Source: CAWHNT01 sp963830775
GTDB taxonomy: Bacteria; Pseudomonadota; Alphaproteobacteria; Geminicoccales; Geminicoccaceae
Assembly (NCBI GenBank): GCA_963830775.1
Contig: CAWHNT010000047.1
Coordinates: 310,001 to 374,000, forward strand
Length of the DNA: 64,000 nt
Direction: 5' to 3'
Below the pieces are notes generated by a model. It was given only the letters and a program-made list of their open reading frames with translations, was not told the DNA's origin and made no database searches. Numbering within the stretch: position 1 is the first letter of the stretch; the number at the start of each line of letters is the position of its first letter. This document shows positions 12,374 to 22,115 of the stretch, one piece after another. The translations under genes were made by a program, and so were the position numbers.

Positions 12374-13288
12374 CTAATGCAGGCGGCGGGTGGAAAGCGC
12401 GTCGACCGCCGCACGGTCGAGCTCGTATTGACGGCTGCAGAACTGGCAGGTCACGGTGATGCGGCCGTCCTCGAGCCGCATCTCCTCGATCTCACCGGGC
12501 GTGAAGCTCTGGAGGATCGTGTGCACGCGCTCCTCGTCGCAGGAGCAGCCGAAGGAGAGCTGGAGCGGGCGGAAGACGCGCACGCCGTCCTCGTGGAAGA
12601 GGCGGAAGAGGAGGTCGTCCAGCGACAGGGCCGGATCGAGCAGCTCGGCATCGGTGGCGGTGCCCAGGAGCAAGAGTGTGCGGCGCCAGTGGTCGTGCGC
12701 CTCGGCACTGTCGCCGGGCTGGCTGCCGGGCATGGCCTGGACGACGATCGCACCCGCCTGCCAGCGCCCCGTCTGCGGCTCGCGGTCGACGGCGATGCGG
12801 ATCGCGGTCGGCAGCTGCTCGGAGCGCTCGAAATAGGCGCGCATGCAGTCCGAAAGCGTGTCGCCCGCGAGCTCGACCACGCCCTGGTAGGCCTCGCCGC
12901 CGGTGTCGCGCTGGTCGACCGTGAGCGCCAGGAGGCCGCGGCCGACGAGCGAGAGCGGCGGCTCGTCACGGTGCCCCGTGATGGCGTCGGCATCGTAGCC
13001 GGCATAGCCGCGCATCTGGCCATCGTTGGTGCAGTCGGCGGTCAGCAGGCGGACGGGGCCGTCGCCCCGCACCTGGAGGCTGAACTTGCCGTCGAACTTG
13101 AGGCCGCCGGCAAGGGCACCGGCCAACGTCAGAAGCTCGCCCAGCAGCTCGGAGACGGCGCGCGGGTACTCGTGCGCGCGGAGCACGTAGTCCACCGTGC
13201 TGGCAAGGCGGATGGCACGCCCGCGCAGCTGCGAGCGTTCGAGATGGAAGGGGCGCAGCAGGTCCGCAGCCCCGCTCTGCATCGTCAT
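12374..13288 (-). CDS. hslO: Redox-regulated chaperone Hsp33 (HslO)
   Basis: A 304-residue Hsp33. The redox switch is complete: CSC (Cys248, Cys250) and CQFC (Cys281, Cys284) bind zinc when reduced and form disulphides on oxidative stress, which unfolds the linker and activates holdase activity in the cytoplasm. The core contains the family segment DGPVRLLTADCTNDGQMRGYA. The gene follows argF by 7 bases, the usual alphaproteobacterial argD-argF-hslO order. Start ATG at 13288. Confidence 0.95.
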   Translation of the reverse strand: MTMQSGAADLLRPFHLERSQLRGRAIRLASTVDYVLRAHEYPRAVSELLGELLTLAGALAGGLKFDGKFSLQVRGDGPVRLLTADCTNDGQMRGYAGYDADAITGHRDEPPLSLVGRGLLALTVDQRDTGGEAYQGVVELAGDTLSDCMRAYFERSEQLPTAIRIAVDREPQTGRWQAGAIVVQAMPGSQPGDSAEAHDHWRRTLLLLGTATDAELLDPALSLDDLLFRLFHEDGVRVFRPLQLSFGCSCDEERVHTILQSFTPGEIEEMRLEDGRITVTCQFCSRQYELDRAAVDALSTRRLH

Positions 13289-13295
13289 CAGGCAG

Positions 13296-14198
13296 TCATC
13301 CCTGGTCGAGGCACCATTCCAGGATCGCCTTCTGCGCGTGCAGACGGTTCTCGGCCTCGTCGAACACCACCGAGCGGGGCCCGTCGATGACCTCCGGGGT
13401 CACCTCCTCGCCCCGATGCGCAGGCAGGCAATGGAGGAAGATGGCATCGGGACGGGCAAGATCGAAGAGGGGCGCATCGACACGGTAGGGCTCGAGCAGC
13501 TGGAGCCGGCGGTCCGCATCGGCCTGGCCCATCGAGACCCAGGTATCGGCGAAGACGGCCTCGGCTCCGCGCACGGCCTCGCGCGGATCGTCGGTGACCT
13601 GGACCCGAGCCTGGCGTTCCTGCGCCCAGGCGAGGAGCGCGGGCTCAGGGGCCAGCTCGGGCGGGCAGGCGATGGTGAGCTGGAAGTCGAAGCGCACGGC
13701 GGCATGGACGAGCGAGGTCAGCATGTTGTTGCCGTCGCCGATCCAGGCGAGCTGGCGGCCGCGGATCGGACCTTTATGCTCCTCCACCGTCAGCACGTCG
13801 GCCATCGCCTGGCAGGGATGGGAGTGGTCGGTGAGGCCGTTCACGACCGGGACGGTGGCGTGCTGCGCCAGCTCCAGGAGCTTCTCGTGCCCGTCGGTGC
13901 GGATCATGATCGCATCGACATAGCGCGAGAGCACGCGGGCGGTGTCGGCCACGCTCTCGCCGCGGCCGAGCTGCATGTCGCGTGCGGAGAGCACCAGCGC
14001 GTGGCCGCCCAGCTGGTGGGCCGCCACCTCGAACGAGACCCGGGTGCGGGTCGAGGGCTTCTCGAAGATCATGGCGAGCGTGCGCCCGGCCATGGGCTTC
14101 GCACCGTCGCCCTTCTTGAAGGAGCTGGCCCGGTCCAGGATGGAGCGGAGGTCAGCGGTCTCGATCTGGTCGAGGTCGAGGAAGTGCCGGGCCGTCAC
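13296..14198 (-). CDS. argF: Ornithine carbamoyltransferase
   Basis: Makes citrulline from ornithine and carbamoyl phosphate in arginine synthesis. The 300 residues include the carbamoyl-phosphate loop STRTRVSFEVA, the DHSHPCQAMADVLTV motif, the DGNNML segment and the ornithine-binding HCLPAHRGEEV, all intact. The start is a GTG (14198-14196) that overlaps the argD stop as GTGA and is followed by TARHFLDLDQI, a usual N-terminus. The length is normal for the family. No frame break is seen in this gene, in contrast to argD. Confidence 0.95.
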   Translation of the reverse strand: MTARHFLDLDQIETADLRSILDRASSFKKGDGAKPMAGRTLAMIFEKPSTRTRVSFEVAAHQLGGHALVLSARDMQLGRGESVADTARVLSRYVDAIMIRTDGHEKLLELAQHATVPVVNGLTDHSHPCQAMADVLTVEEHKGPIRGRQLAWIGDGNNMLTSLVHAAVRFDFQLTIACPPELAPEPALLAWAQERQARVQVTDDPREAVRGAEAVFADTWVSMGQADADRRLQLLEPYRVDAPLFDLARPDAIFLHCLPAHRGEEVTPEVIDGPRSVVFDEAENRLHAQKAILEWCLDQG

Positions 14199-15386
14199 CC
14201 CGCGAGTTCCCGGCAGACCTGCTCGATGCCCTCGAGCGCGAAGGCCACCTCCTCCTCGCTGATCGTGAGCGGTGGCAGGAGGCGGATCACGTTCTCGCTC
14301 GCACCGACGGTATGGACGCCGTGCTCGCGCAAGGCCTTCACCACGTCGGTGTTGGGCTGCTCGGTGCGGATGCCCACGAGGAGCCCACGGCCACGGACCT
14401 CCTTGATCACGCCCGGGATAGCTGTTCCTGCAGGGCGATGAGGCCTTCATGGAGCTGCCGGCCGCGGTCGCGGACGCGTGGCCATGAAGCCGCTCTCCAG
14501 CACCACGTCGAGCACCGCACCGGCGACCGCACAGGCCAGCGGGTTGCCGCCGAAGGTGGAGCCATGGGTGCCGATGGTCATGCCCGAGGCGGCACGCGCC
14601 GTGGCGAGGCACGCACCCACCGGGAAGCCGCCGCCCAGGCCCTTGGCACTGGTCATGATGTCGGGCGTGATGCCGACCTGCTCGTGGTAGAAGAGCGTGC
14701 CGGTGCGGCCCATCCCGGTCTGGACCTCGTCCAGGATCAGGAGGATGCCGTGCTCGTCGCACAAGGCCCGCATCCGGCGGAGCTGCTCGTCGGAGAGGGC
14801 GCGGATGCCGCCTTCGCCCTGGATCGGCTCGACCAGGATGGCCGCGGTCTCGGGCCCGATCGCGGCCTCGAGCGCCGCATCGTCGCCGAAGGGCACGACG
14901 TCGAAGCCGGGCAGGAGGGGTGCGAAGCCCTCGATCATCTTCTTGGACGTGCCGGTGGCCGAGATCGTGGCCATGGTGCGGCCGTGGAAGGCGCCCTCGA
15001 AGGTGATGATCCGGTGCCGCTCGGGCTCGCCCAGGCTGAACCAGTAGCGGCGCGCCATCTTGATGGCGCATTCCAGCGCCTCGGCACCCGAGTTGCAGAC
15101 GAAGCAGGTGTCGGCGAAGGTGGCGGCCACGAGGCGGTCGGCCAGCCGCTCGAGCTCGGGGATGCGGACGATGTTGGAGACGTGCCAGAGCTTCTGCGAC
15201 TGCTCCTGCACCGCCTTCACGAGGTGAGGGTGGGCATGGCCCAGCAACGTCACCGCGATCCCGCTCGCCATGTCGAGCCAGCGTCGCCCGTCGCGGTCGA
15301 TAGAGCCACGAGCCCTCGCCACGCTCGAAGGCGAGGTCGGGGCGCTGGTAGACCGGCAGGAGAGAGGGGATCGCCTGGTTCTGCAT
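14195..15386 (-). CDS. argD: Acetylornithine/succinyldiaminopimelate aminotransferase ArgD (three apparent frameshifts)
   Basis: A PLP-dependent class III aminotransferase of arginine synthesis. The N-terminus MQNQAIPSLLPVYQR is in one frame. After a break near 15310 the main frame carries MASGIAVTLLGHAHPHLVKA, CNSGAEALECAIK, the PLP Asp region ILDEVQTGMGRTG, and the Schiff-base lysine in SAKGLGGGFPVGA. After GGNPLACAVA the frame breaks again near 14480 (continuing as RQLHEGLIALQEQL) and near 14415 (continuing as EVRGRGLLVGI and ending at 14195). All pieces are well conserved, so indel errors in the assembly are more likely than decay. It is the first gene of the argD-argF-hslO-lipoprotein operon. 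Confidence 0.92.
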
Positions 15387-15474
15387 GGGTCGTGCCTGTG
15401 CGAGATAGGCGCGGACGATTGCTGCCGGGGCGGGGCCGTGTCAACCCGGCAACGGCAGCGTCGGGGAGGCGGAC

Positions 15475-16993
15475 ATGAACATCGCCCGGCTTCTGGCCCG
15501 TGCCGGTTCGAGCAGCGGTGAGCTGCCGGCGGTGGCAGTGGGTGCGCGCACGGTCTGGACCTATCGCCAGCTCGCCCAGCGGACGGCACGGATCGCGGGC
15601 GGCATGCTGGCGGCCGGTCTGGCGCCGGGCGACCGGATCGCCCTCGTCATGCGCAACTGTGCGGACTACGTGCCCTTGATGTTCGCCGGCTGGTGGGCCG
15701 GGCTCACGGTGGTGCCGGTCAATGCGAAGCTCCACCCGCGCGAGCTCGCCTACATCATCGAGCATTGCGGCGCCCGGCTGGTGCTGGTGACGGCGGACAT
15801 CGCCGATCTGCCGGGCATCGGTGCGCGGGTTATGACGGTCGGCAGTCCGGAGCTGGAAGCGTCTGGCTGCGGCCGAGCCGGTGGCTTGCGCCGAGCGCCT
15901 GCCGGACGATGTCGCCTGGCTCTTCTACACCAGCGGCACCACCGGCCGGCCGAAGGGTGCCATGCTGAGCCATCGCAACCTGATGGCGATGACGCTCTGC
16001 TACTTCGCCGACGTGGACCGGATCGATCCGGGCGACGCGATCATCCACGCGGCCCCCATGTCGCACGGCTCGGGCCTCTACATCCTGCCGCACGTGGCCG
16101 GGGCGGCGGTGCAGGTCGTGCCGGAGAGCGGCGGGCTCGATCCGGCGGAGACCGCGCGGCTGATCGGGGCCTGGCCCGGCACCACCATGTTCGCCGCACC
16201 GACCATGGTCGTCCGGCTGATCGACGATCCGGGCTTCCGCGACGCCGACCTGCGGCACCTGAAGACGATCGTCTATGGCGGGGCGCCCATGTACCTCGCC
16301 GACTGCCAGCGGGCGCTGGCGCTCCTGGGGCCGCGCCTGGCCCAGATCTACGGCCAGGGCGAGAGCCCGATGACCATCACCGCCCTGAGCAAGGCCCGGC
16401 ACGGCGATACCGGCCACCCGCGCTACCTGGAGCGGCTGGCCTCGGCGGGCGTGCCCTATGCGGCGATCGAGGTCATGCTGGTCGATGAGGACGGCCGGCC
16501 GGTGCCGACCGGCGAGCCGGGTGAGGTCTGCGCCCGCGGCGATCCGGTGATGCTCGGCTACTGGGGCGACGAGGCTGCGACCGCTGCCGCCCTCAGGCAC
16601 GGCTGGCTGCACACGGGCGACGTGGGCGTGCTGGACGAGGACGGCTTCCTGACCTTACGCGACCGGTCCAAGGACCTGATCATCTCCGGCGGCTCCAACA
16701 TCTACCCGCGCGAGGTCGAGGAGGTGCTGCTCACCCATCCGGGCGTGCGCGAGGTGGCGGTGATCGGGGCGCCGCATCCCGAGTGGGGCGAGACCGTGGT
16801 GGCGTTCGTCGTCGGCGATCCGGAACGCCCGCCGGCAGAAGCCGAGCTGGACCGGCACTGCCTTGCCGCCATCGCCCGCTTCAAGCGGCCGCGGCGCTAC
16901 CGGATGGTCGAGGCGTTGCCCAAAAACGCCTACGGCAAGGTGCTGAAGCGGGAGCTGAGGGAGCAGCTCGCGGCAAGTGATATCCGGCACTGA
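15475..16993 (+). CDS. AMP-dependent acyl-CoA synthetase/ligase (frameshift near 15860)
   Basis: An ANL-superfamily enzyme that adenylates a carboxylic acid and joins it to CoA. The first part (to about 15855) has RTVWTYRQLAQRTARIAGG and VMRNCADYVPLMFAGW. The second frame has the P-loop FYTSGTTGRPKGAMLSH, the GQGESPMTI motif, GYWGDEAAT, the hinge DRSKDLIISGGSNIYPREVE, and the C-terminal catalytic lysine in NAYGKVLKREL. The two frames join through RLAAAEPVACAERL near 15860. The substrate is not predictable; a fatty or short/medium-chain acid is likely. Divergent from argD, with fewer than 100 bases between them. Confidence 0.88.
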
Positions 16994-17042
16994 CCGGCGC
17001 TGCCGTCGGCCGAAGATGCGGGCCTGACCATAGGAGGGGCAG

Positions 17043-17624
17043 ATGGGCTGGGTGTGGCTACTCGTGATCCTCGCCGTGCTGGCGGGCCTCTATCTCTGGT
17101 ACGCCACGATCGTGGCGCGGCGGAACAAGGTCCAGGAAGCGCTGAGCTCGGTCGACGTCCATCTCAACCAGCGTCACGACCTGATCCCCAACATCGTCAA
17201 GCTCGCCGACCGTTTCATGCAGCATGAGCGCGGCCTCATCGAGGAGGTGACGCGCCTGCGAGGGCAGGTGGGGCAGGTCGCGGGCGGCAGTGCCGGCGAG
17301 GTGGCGCAGCGCTTCAAGCTCGAGGGCGAGCTGGCACAGCGCATGGGCCAGCTCATGGTGACGATGGAGAACTATCCCCAGTTGAAGTCGGACACGACCG
17401 TGCTGGAGACGCAGCGCACCTGGACCGAGGTCGAAGCGCAGATCACGGCCAGCCGCCGCTTCTACAATGCCGCGGTGAACCAGCTCAACAACGCGATCCA
17501 GATCTTTCCCGGCAGCGTGCTCGCCGGCATGGCGGGTGTCACCGCCATGCCGTTCTTCGAGGCGCCGGCCCAGGCGCGCATTGCTCCCGACGTCGACAGC
17601 ATTCTCGGGAGCCGGCGGCCGTGA
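17043..17624 (+). CDS. lemA: LemA family membrane-anchored protein
   Basis: A 193-residue LemA protein: one N-terminal transmembrane helix (VWLLVILAVLAGLYLWYATI), then a long coiled helical domain with the family's signature NKVQEALSSVDVHLNQRHDLIPNIV and a later FYNAAVNQLNN. A strong ribosome site AGGAGG at 17032-17037 sets the start. Its last bases overlap the next start as GTGA, so it is translationally coupled to the DUF3137 gene. LemA proteins are widespread envelope proteins of unclear role; the pairing with DUF3137 is common. Confidence 0.93.
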   Translation: MGWVWLLVILAVLAGLYLWYATIVARRNKVQEALSSVDVHLNQRHDLIPNIVKLADRFMQHERGLIEEVTRLRGQVGQVAGGSAGEVAQRFKLEGELAQRMGQLMVTMENYPQLKSDTTVLETQRTWTEVEAQITASRRFYNAAVNQLNNAIQIFPGSVLAGMAGVTAMPFFEAPAQARIAPDVDSILGSRRP

Positions 17625-18976
17625 GCGCCGATATCGCGGTGCTGGAGCAGCAGCGCCGGCGCACGCTCAAGAAGGTGGGCATCGCGGCGCTGCTGGCGGT
17701 TGGCGGCTTCCCCCTGGGTGCCCTGATCGGCGCCGGGATCGGGACCGATGCCGCCATCATCGTGGCCGAGGGCCTGTGGCTCCTGGCTCTTCTCAGCCTC
17801 TTCGCCGGCCCGATGTTCGTGGCCGACTGGCGGCGCTCGGTGACGGCCGGGCTGCTCGACGCCGCGGTCAAGGCGACGCCCGGCGTCCACCGCATCGACG
17901 GCGAGCGCAGCCGGAGCGACATCCGTACCGAGACCATGTCGCCCGGCCTGTTCCAGGGCAGCGGTCTCGTCGAGACGTTCTACAGCACGAAGCTCTTCAA
18001 CGCGCTTACCGGCCAGTCGCGCGGCGTGCCGTTCACGCTGGCCGACCTCAGCCTCTACGATCAGAAGAACCTGCGCGTCTTCGGCGGCGTGCTGGGCAGC
18101 TTCAGGCTGCGGCGGCCGCGGCCCGGCCTGACGATCGTCACCCGCGACCGGGGCATGCTCGGGAACCTCCTGAGCCGCACCGGCGGCGCACTCGACCCGG
18201 TGACGCTTGAGGATGTCCACTTCGAGGACATCTTCGAGGCCTACGGCACCGACCAGGTGCAGAGCCGCGTGATCCTCACCACCACCATGCTGGAGCGGTT
18301 GAAGGTGCTGGACGATTTCGCCCACGCGCGCGGATTCTCCTGCGCTTTCCGCGGCGAGCATCTGCTGGTGGCGCTGCCCGGCATGCGCTGGCGCTGCCAG
18401 ATGTGGCGCCTGTTCCAGCCCATGGAGCAGTGGCTGCCGGCCTATCGGGACTGGATCAACGGCCTGATCGCCCTGCCGGCACAGGTGGCGGCCACGCTCG
18501 ATCTCACCGAGGAGGACGAGGCGCCGGCCGTGCCCGCACCACCGGCCCGGCAGTTTCGCGGCGGATTCGGTCGCGACGATGTCGAAGCCGCGGCTGCCCT
18601 CGCCTGGCGCATCGCCGGCGAGGCCGGCCCCGCCCTCTATTTGGCGATGTCGGGTGCGGTGTTCGGCGGTCTTGCCCTCTACGTCGGCTGGTACGGGATC
18701 ACCGAGGGGTTCGGTGATCAGTTCTTCTGGTACTTCTGGTCTCTCGTCACGGCAGGCCTGGTCTACGGTGCCGCCACCATAGGCTACGCCTTGCGGCAGC
18801 TCGGGCGGTTCGCCTGGAGCTGGGGCTCGCCCTTGCGGTCCATGCCGGACACGCGCGTCCGGCCGCAGCGACCGTATCGCCTGAGATGTTCGGGTTCTCG
18901 CGCAAGCCTCCATTCGATGCCGACACGCTGTCCTCGATCTGGGTCATGGCGTGCCGGGACGAATCGCCGGTCCTGA
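17621..18976 (+). CDS. DUF3137-like membrane protein
   Basis: The GTG start at 17621 overlaps the lemA stop. There is a pair of hydrophobic helices at about residues 20-65 (GGFPLGALIGAGIG and LWLLALLSLFAGPMFVADW), then a soluble beta-rich domain like DUF3137 (VFGGVLGSFRL, LEDVHFEDIFEAYGTDQV). A further membrane segment lies near residues 345-395 (LYLAMSGAVFGGLALYVGW and WSLVTAGLVYGAATIGYAL). The last about 45 residues look like out-of-frame sequence and overlap the next gene by 91 bases. The true end may be the TGA at 18882-18884 after a one-base error near 18850. Function unknown; it probably works with LemA. Confidence 0.7.
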   Translation: MSADIAVLEQQRRRTLKKVGIAALLAVGGFPLGALIGAGIGTDAAIIVAEGLWLLALLSLFAGPMFVADWRRSVTAGLLDAAVKATPGVHRIDGERSRSDIRTETMSPGLFQGSGLVETFYSTKLFNALTGQSRGVPFTLADLSLYDQKNLRVFGGVLGSFRLRRPRPGLTIVTRDRGMLGNLLSRTGGALDPVTLEDVHFEDIFEAYGTDQVQSRVILTTTMLERLKVLDDFAHARGFSCAFRGEHLLVALPGMRWRCQMWRLFQPMEQWLPAYRDWINGLIALPAQVAATLDLTEEDEAPAVPAPPARQFRGGFGRDDVEAAAALAWRIAGEAGPALYLAMSGAVFGGLALYVGWYGITEGFGDQFFWYFWSLVTAGLVYGAATIGYALRQLGRFAWSWGSPLRSMPDTRVRPQRPYRLRCSGSRASLHSMPTRCPRSGSWRAGTNRRS

Positions 18977-19888
18977 CCTCGTTCAGCGTCTCCTATCGCC
19001 TGGGCGGCACCAACCCCAAGGAGGTGATCGAGCTGGTCAAGAGCCGGGGCGAGCTGTTCCGCGTCGGGCTGACCCGGGCGCAGAGCCGGAACTGGAAGAA
19101 CCGCTACAAGGAGGCCCAGTCAGCACCCAAGGAGCAGCCCCAGCCGCCGGCCGAGGGCGAGAAGGCCCAGCCCAAGCCGCAGAAATACCTGCTGCCGGAC
19201 TGGCTGCAGGTGTTCGACGACGAAGCGCCGGCGGAGGCGCAGGACCGTGTGCGCGAATGGCTGGGCGACAAGGCGATCGGCTCGTCGCAGCAGGCGCTGG
19301 AGAGGTTTGCCGACGACCGGTTCGTCGTCGACGACGTGGTGTTCCGCAGCCAGTTCCGGCTCGACCGCGACCTCGAGGCCGAGCCCAGCGACCTCGCCAC
19401 CGTCAACTGGGGGCTGGAGCACATCGAGCGGCTGCGGCGAGGTCGGGCCGAGGTGCGGCAGAACGTGATCGCCCTCACCACCGGCATCGGCGGGTGTCGC
19501 GTTCGGATCGTTCGTGGCGCTCACCGCTCCGATCATCAACACGGCCTACCAGGGCAACCCGGCCGAGAACGCCCGCCTCACGATCGACCACCAGACCCGC
19601 CTCGACAAATACGCGGCCCTCAGCAAGGCGGTGGCCGATGCCGGTCGTGCGGCGCGCCGAGGCGATGGTGACGCGCTGAGCGGTGCCCTGGGCGAGATCT
19701 CCACCGCCGCCACGAGCCTGGGCCTGCTGCTCGACGGCGACACCCGCAAGACCGTGCAGGAGCAGGAGGCGCGTGCCGCCGACGCCTGCGCCCAGGCTGC
19801 GGGCCCCACAGACCAGGCCTGCGTCGATGCGGTCCAGGAGATGCAGCGCCTGATCGACGGCCAGCTGGCCGACGTCGTGATTCGCTAG
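18886..19888 (+). CDS. Hypothetical membrane protein of the lemA operon (frameshift near 19490)
   Basis: The ATG at 18886 opens MFGFSRKPPFDADTLSSIW. The first 200 residues are soluble and charged with a proline/lysine-rich linker (about residues 78-100). A one-base break follows: an extra G in ggcatcggcgggtgtcgcg. Repairing it joins VIALTTGIGG to VAFGSFVALTAPIINTAYQG, a single hydrophobic segment near residue 205. The rest is a helical, alanine-rich domain with two cysteines (DACAQAAG and ACVDAV). No family is recognised. It is the third gene of the lemA operon and converges on mlaA, 28 bases away. Confidence 0.65.
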
Positions 19889-19916
19889 TCTGGGGCGCCC
19901 CCCGCATGGCGTGGCA

Positions 19917-20687
19917 TCACTTGATGATATCAAGCTCTCTTTTCTTCTTATAGATGAAGCGCACGATGTCATACTCGAATGCTGAGCCGCTACGGTAATA
20001 GCGGAATCCTACACTGTGCCTGGCGTCCAGGAAGTAGATGGCGTAAATCGCCGGGTTGAAATAAACGCTGTCATTGATGTCCTGAATCACGGGCAGGAAG
20101 TTGGTAGCGGCAGTGTCCGCCGCAAACCCGCCGGCGTCGCGCAGGTTGGACGGGCCCAGGATCGGCAGCACGATGTAGGGACCGGAGCGCACACCCCACC
20201 GGCCAAGGGTCTGGCCGAAGTCTTCCTCGTGCTCGGGGATGCCGAACTCGGTTGCCACGTCGAACAGGCCGACGATACCGACGGTCGAATTGACGAGGAG
20301 GCGCGACAGCGCCGTGCCGGCGACATCCGCCCGGCCCTGCAAGGCACCGTTCAGGCCGTTCCTGAACTCGCTCAGATTGTTGAAGAAGCTTGAGATCCGG
20401 TCTTCGACGAAGTCGGGGGTCGCCCGATTGTAGATGCCGACCGCCGGGAGGAAGACGTAGCGATCGAAGCGGGCGTTGAAGTTGTAGACACGCCGATTGA
20501 GGCCTTCGAACGGATCATAAACGTCGATGGCAAAAACCTTCTCCTGCTCCTGCGCGGTCACGGGGCTTCGGGGCGGCACGCTGCCCAGCCGCTCCGCCGG
20601 AACCGCCGCACAGCCGAGAACGAGTGCCGGAGCGAGGAGGATGAGCACCGCACGCAGGCAATTTGGCCAAGTCATGGCGGGCATCAT
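19917..20687 (-). CDS. mlaA: MlaA/VacJ-family outer-membrane lipoprotein
   Basis: A 256-residue lipoprotein: signal helix then LVLGC with the lipid-modified Cys26. The mature domain has the MlaA signature DPFEGLNRRVYNFN, FFNNLSEFRNGLNGALQG, the STVGIVGLFDVATEFGI region and GPYIVLPILGPSNLRDAGG. MlaA forms the outer-membrane entry of the pathway that removes misplaced phospholipids from the outer leaflet. Its ATG overlaps the stop of the secreted hydrolase gene as ATGA, an unusual partner. No other mla gene lies in the window. Confidence 0.93.
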   Translation of the reverse strand: MMPAMTWPNCLRAVLILLAPALVLGCAAVPAERLGSVPPRSPVTAQEQEKVFAIDVYDPFEGLNRRVYNFNARFDRYVFLPAVGIYNRATPDFVEDRISSFFNNLSEFRNGLNGALQGRADVAGTALSRLLVNSTVGIVGLFDVATEFGIPEHEEDFGQTLGRWGVRSGPYIVLPILGPSNLRDAGGFAADTAATNFLPVIQDINDSVYFNPAIYAIYFLDARHSVGFRYYRSGSAFEYDIVRFIYKKKRELDIIK

Positions 20688-21962
20688 TCCGCGAGCAGCC
20701 GCGAGATGGCGGCCAGAACATCGGCCCTCTGGTAGTTGCCGCAGTGCCCGCCATCGTCAAAGATGACGGAACGATCTTGGAAGACTTGGCGGAGCCAAGC
20801 GAGTTCCGTCGGTGCGAGGATGATGTCATCCTGGTTTGTGATCAGTGTGATCTTCTGCGTGCTGCGCAGGTAAGTCTCGATCGGGTGCAGCCCGGCATCG
20901 GCGATCGCCCGCTCCTTCGTGTAGGAAGGGTCGCGCGCCTGGAAGTAGGGCAGGAATAAGCCATCGATATAATCGTTGAAGCTGTGACGGGTCGCATGCT
21001 TGAATATGTTGGTAAGTGAGACCGCGCCATCGAGCTCGGCATCCGCGTGCCAGCATGTATCCGCCCCGGCTCATCGCGTCGCTCGCGAAGGCCATGTTGG
21101 CGGCGGAAAAACGGAACGAGGTGCCGATCAGCGTTTCGAGAGCCTCGGGCCCGGGTCGCATCTGCTGGTAGGCATGGTAGAGGAACTCGCCGTCGAAGTT
21201 CGTCCCCTGCTCCCGGGTGTAGACGTCCGCGAAGGCCGCAAAGACGCGGTCGATGATCCGCTGCGCCGACTCCGGATCGTCGCCGACGTAGCGATCGTAC
21301 ATGCCGTCGAGGATTTGGACCGAGTTGAACAGGCTGACGGAGGGATTCAGGAGCAGCACCTTGCGGAAGCGGAATGCCTGCTCGCCCTCGTCGTGGCGGG
21401 CGACCCAGGCTGCGTTGGTGGCGCCAAGGCTGTAGCCGGTGAGACGGAAGTCGGTGACCTCGATCCGGTCCTTGATCCGATCGTAGGCGAGGCGCATCGC
21501 CCGGTAGAGGTCGCGCGCGTCATCCTCCATGCGGCCGGGCACGCCGGTGGAGGAAGCGTTGACGATGAAGTTCGGATGGGTCGGCGATGGCAGGCCGAGC
21601 ACATGCATGCCGGCGCGATGCAGGGCCCGTGCCAGCAGGCGATTGGTGTCCGAGTCGAAGCTGGCACCCGTGCCGGCAATCAGGAACACGAGCGGCGCTG
21701 GCCGGTCCTGCCGGACCAGGCCGAAACGCAGGCCCTCCCCCTCGAACCAGAAGACAGGTGGTACGCGGCGATCCGGGAACGGCTTCACCTGGTCGATCAC
21801 CACGCTCGAATCCCGGTCGAGAGGCGGAAACTCGACTTGCAGCGCGGGAGGCGTCCGGACCACCGTGTAGGTCAACGGATCGATCGGAGGCACCGTCGCG
21901 GCGCCGGCCGGCGGGGATAGTGCCAGACCGAGGAGGAGCGACAGGGCGATCAACTTGCGCAT
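20684..21962 (-). CDS. Secreted alpha/beta-hydrolase, coupled to mlaA (frameshift near 21045)
   Basis: The start ATG at 21962 gives MRKLIALSLLLGLALS and a cleavage site near PAGA-A, so the enzyme is exported. The core has PLVFLIAGTGASFDSDTN (oxyanion side) and the nucleophile elbow GYSLGATNAAWVARHDEG with Ser in G-x-S-x-G. Near 21045 the frame breaks; the third frame continues AELDGAVSLTNIF and ends TYLRSTQKITLITNQDD, DDGGHCGNYQ, with the likely catalytic His, and LAAISRLLAE at the TGA 20686-20684. That stop overlaps the mlaA ATG. A periplasmic lipase/phospholipase acting with MlaA is an attractive inference only. Confidence 0.82.
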
Positions 21963-22115
21963 TGTTGCCTCACGTCCGAGCCGACCTTCGGCGCACATGC
22001 TCGCCCGGCATACGAAGTGCTGCTTGTCCCCCGGTTGCTGGGCAATCGGAAGGCGTCACCGGCGGCGGATCCAGGATTTGCGCGGCCTGTTGCTTCCTGG
22101 TTCCGAGCGGCGGGC

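Noticed and set aside
18850..18976. The last about 45 codons of the DUF3137-like frame as a genuine C-terminal domain
   Set aside because: Their Arg/Ser/Cys-rich composition and the 91-base overlap with the next gene look like out-of-frame reading after a missed base; the TGA at 18882 is a more natural end.
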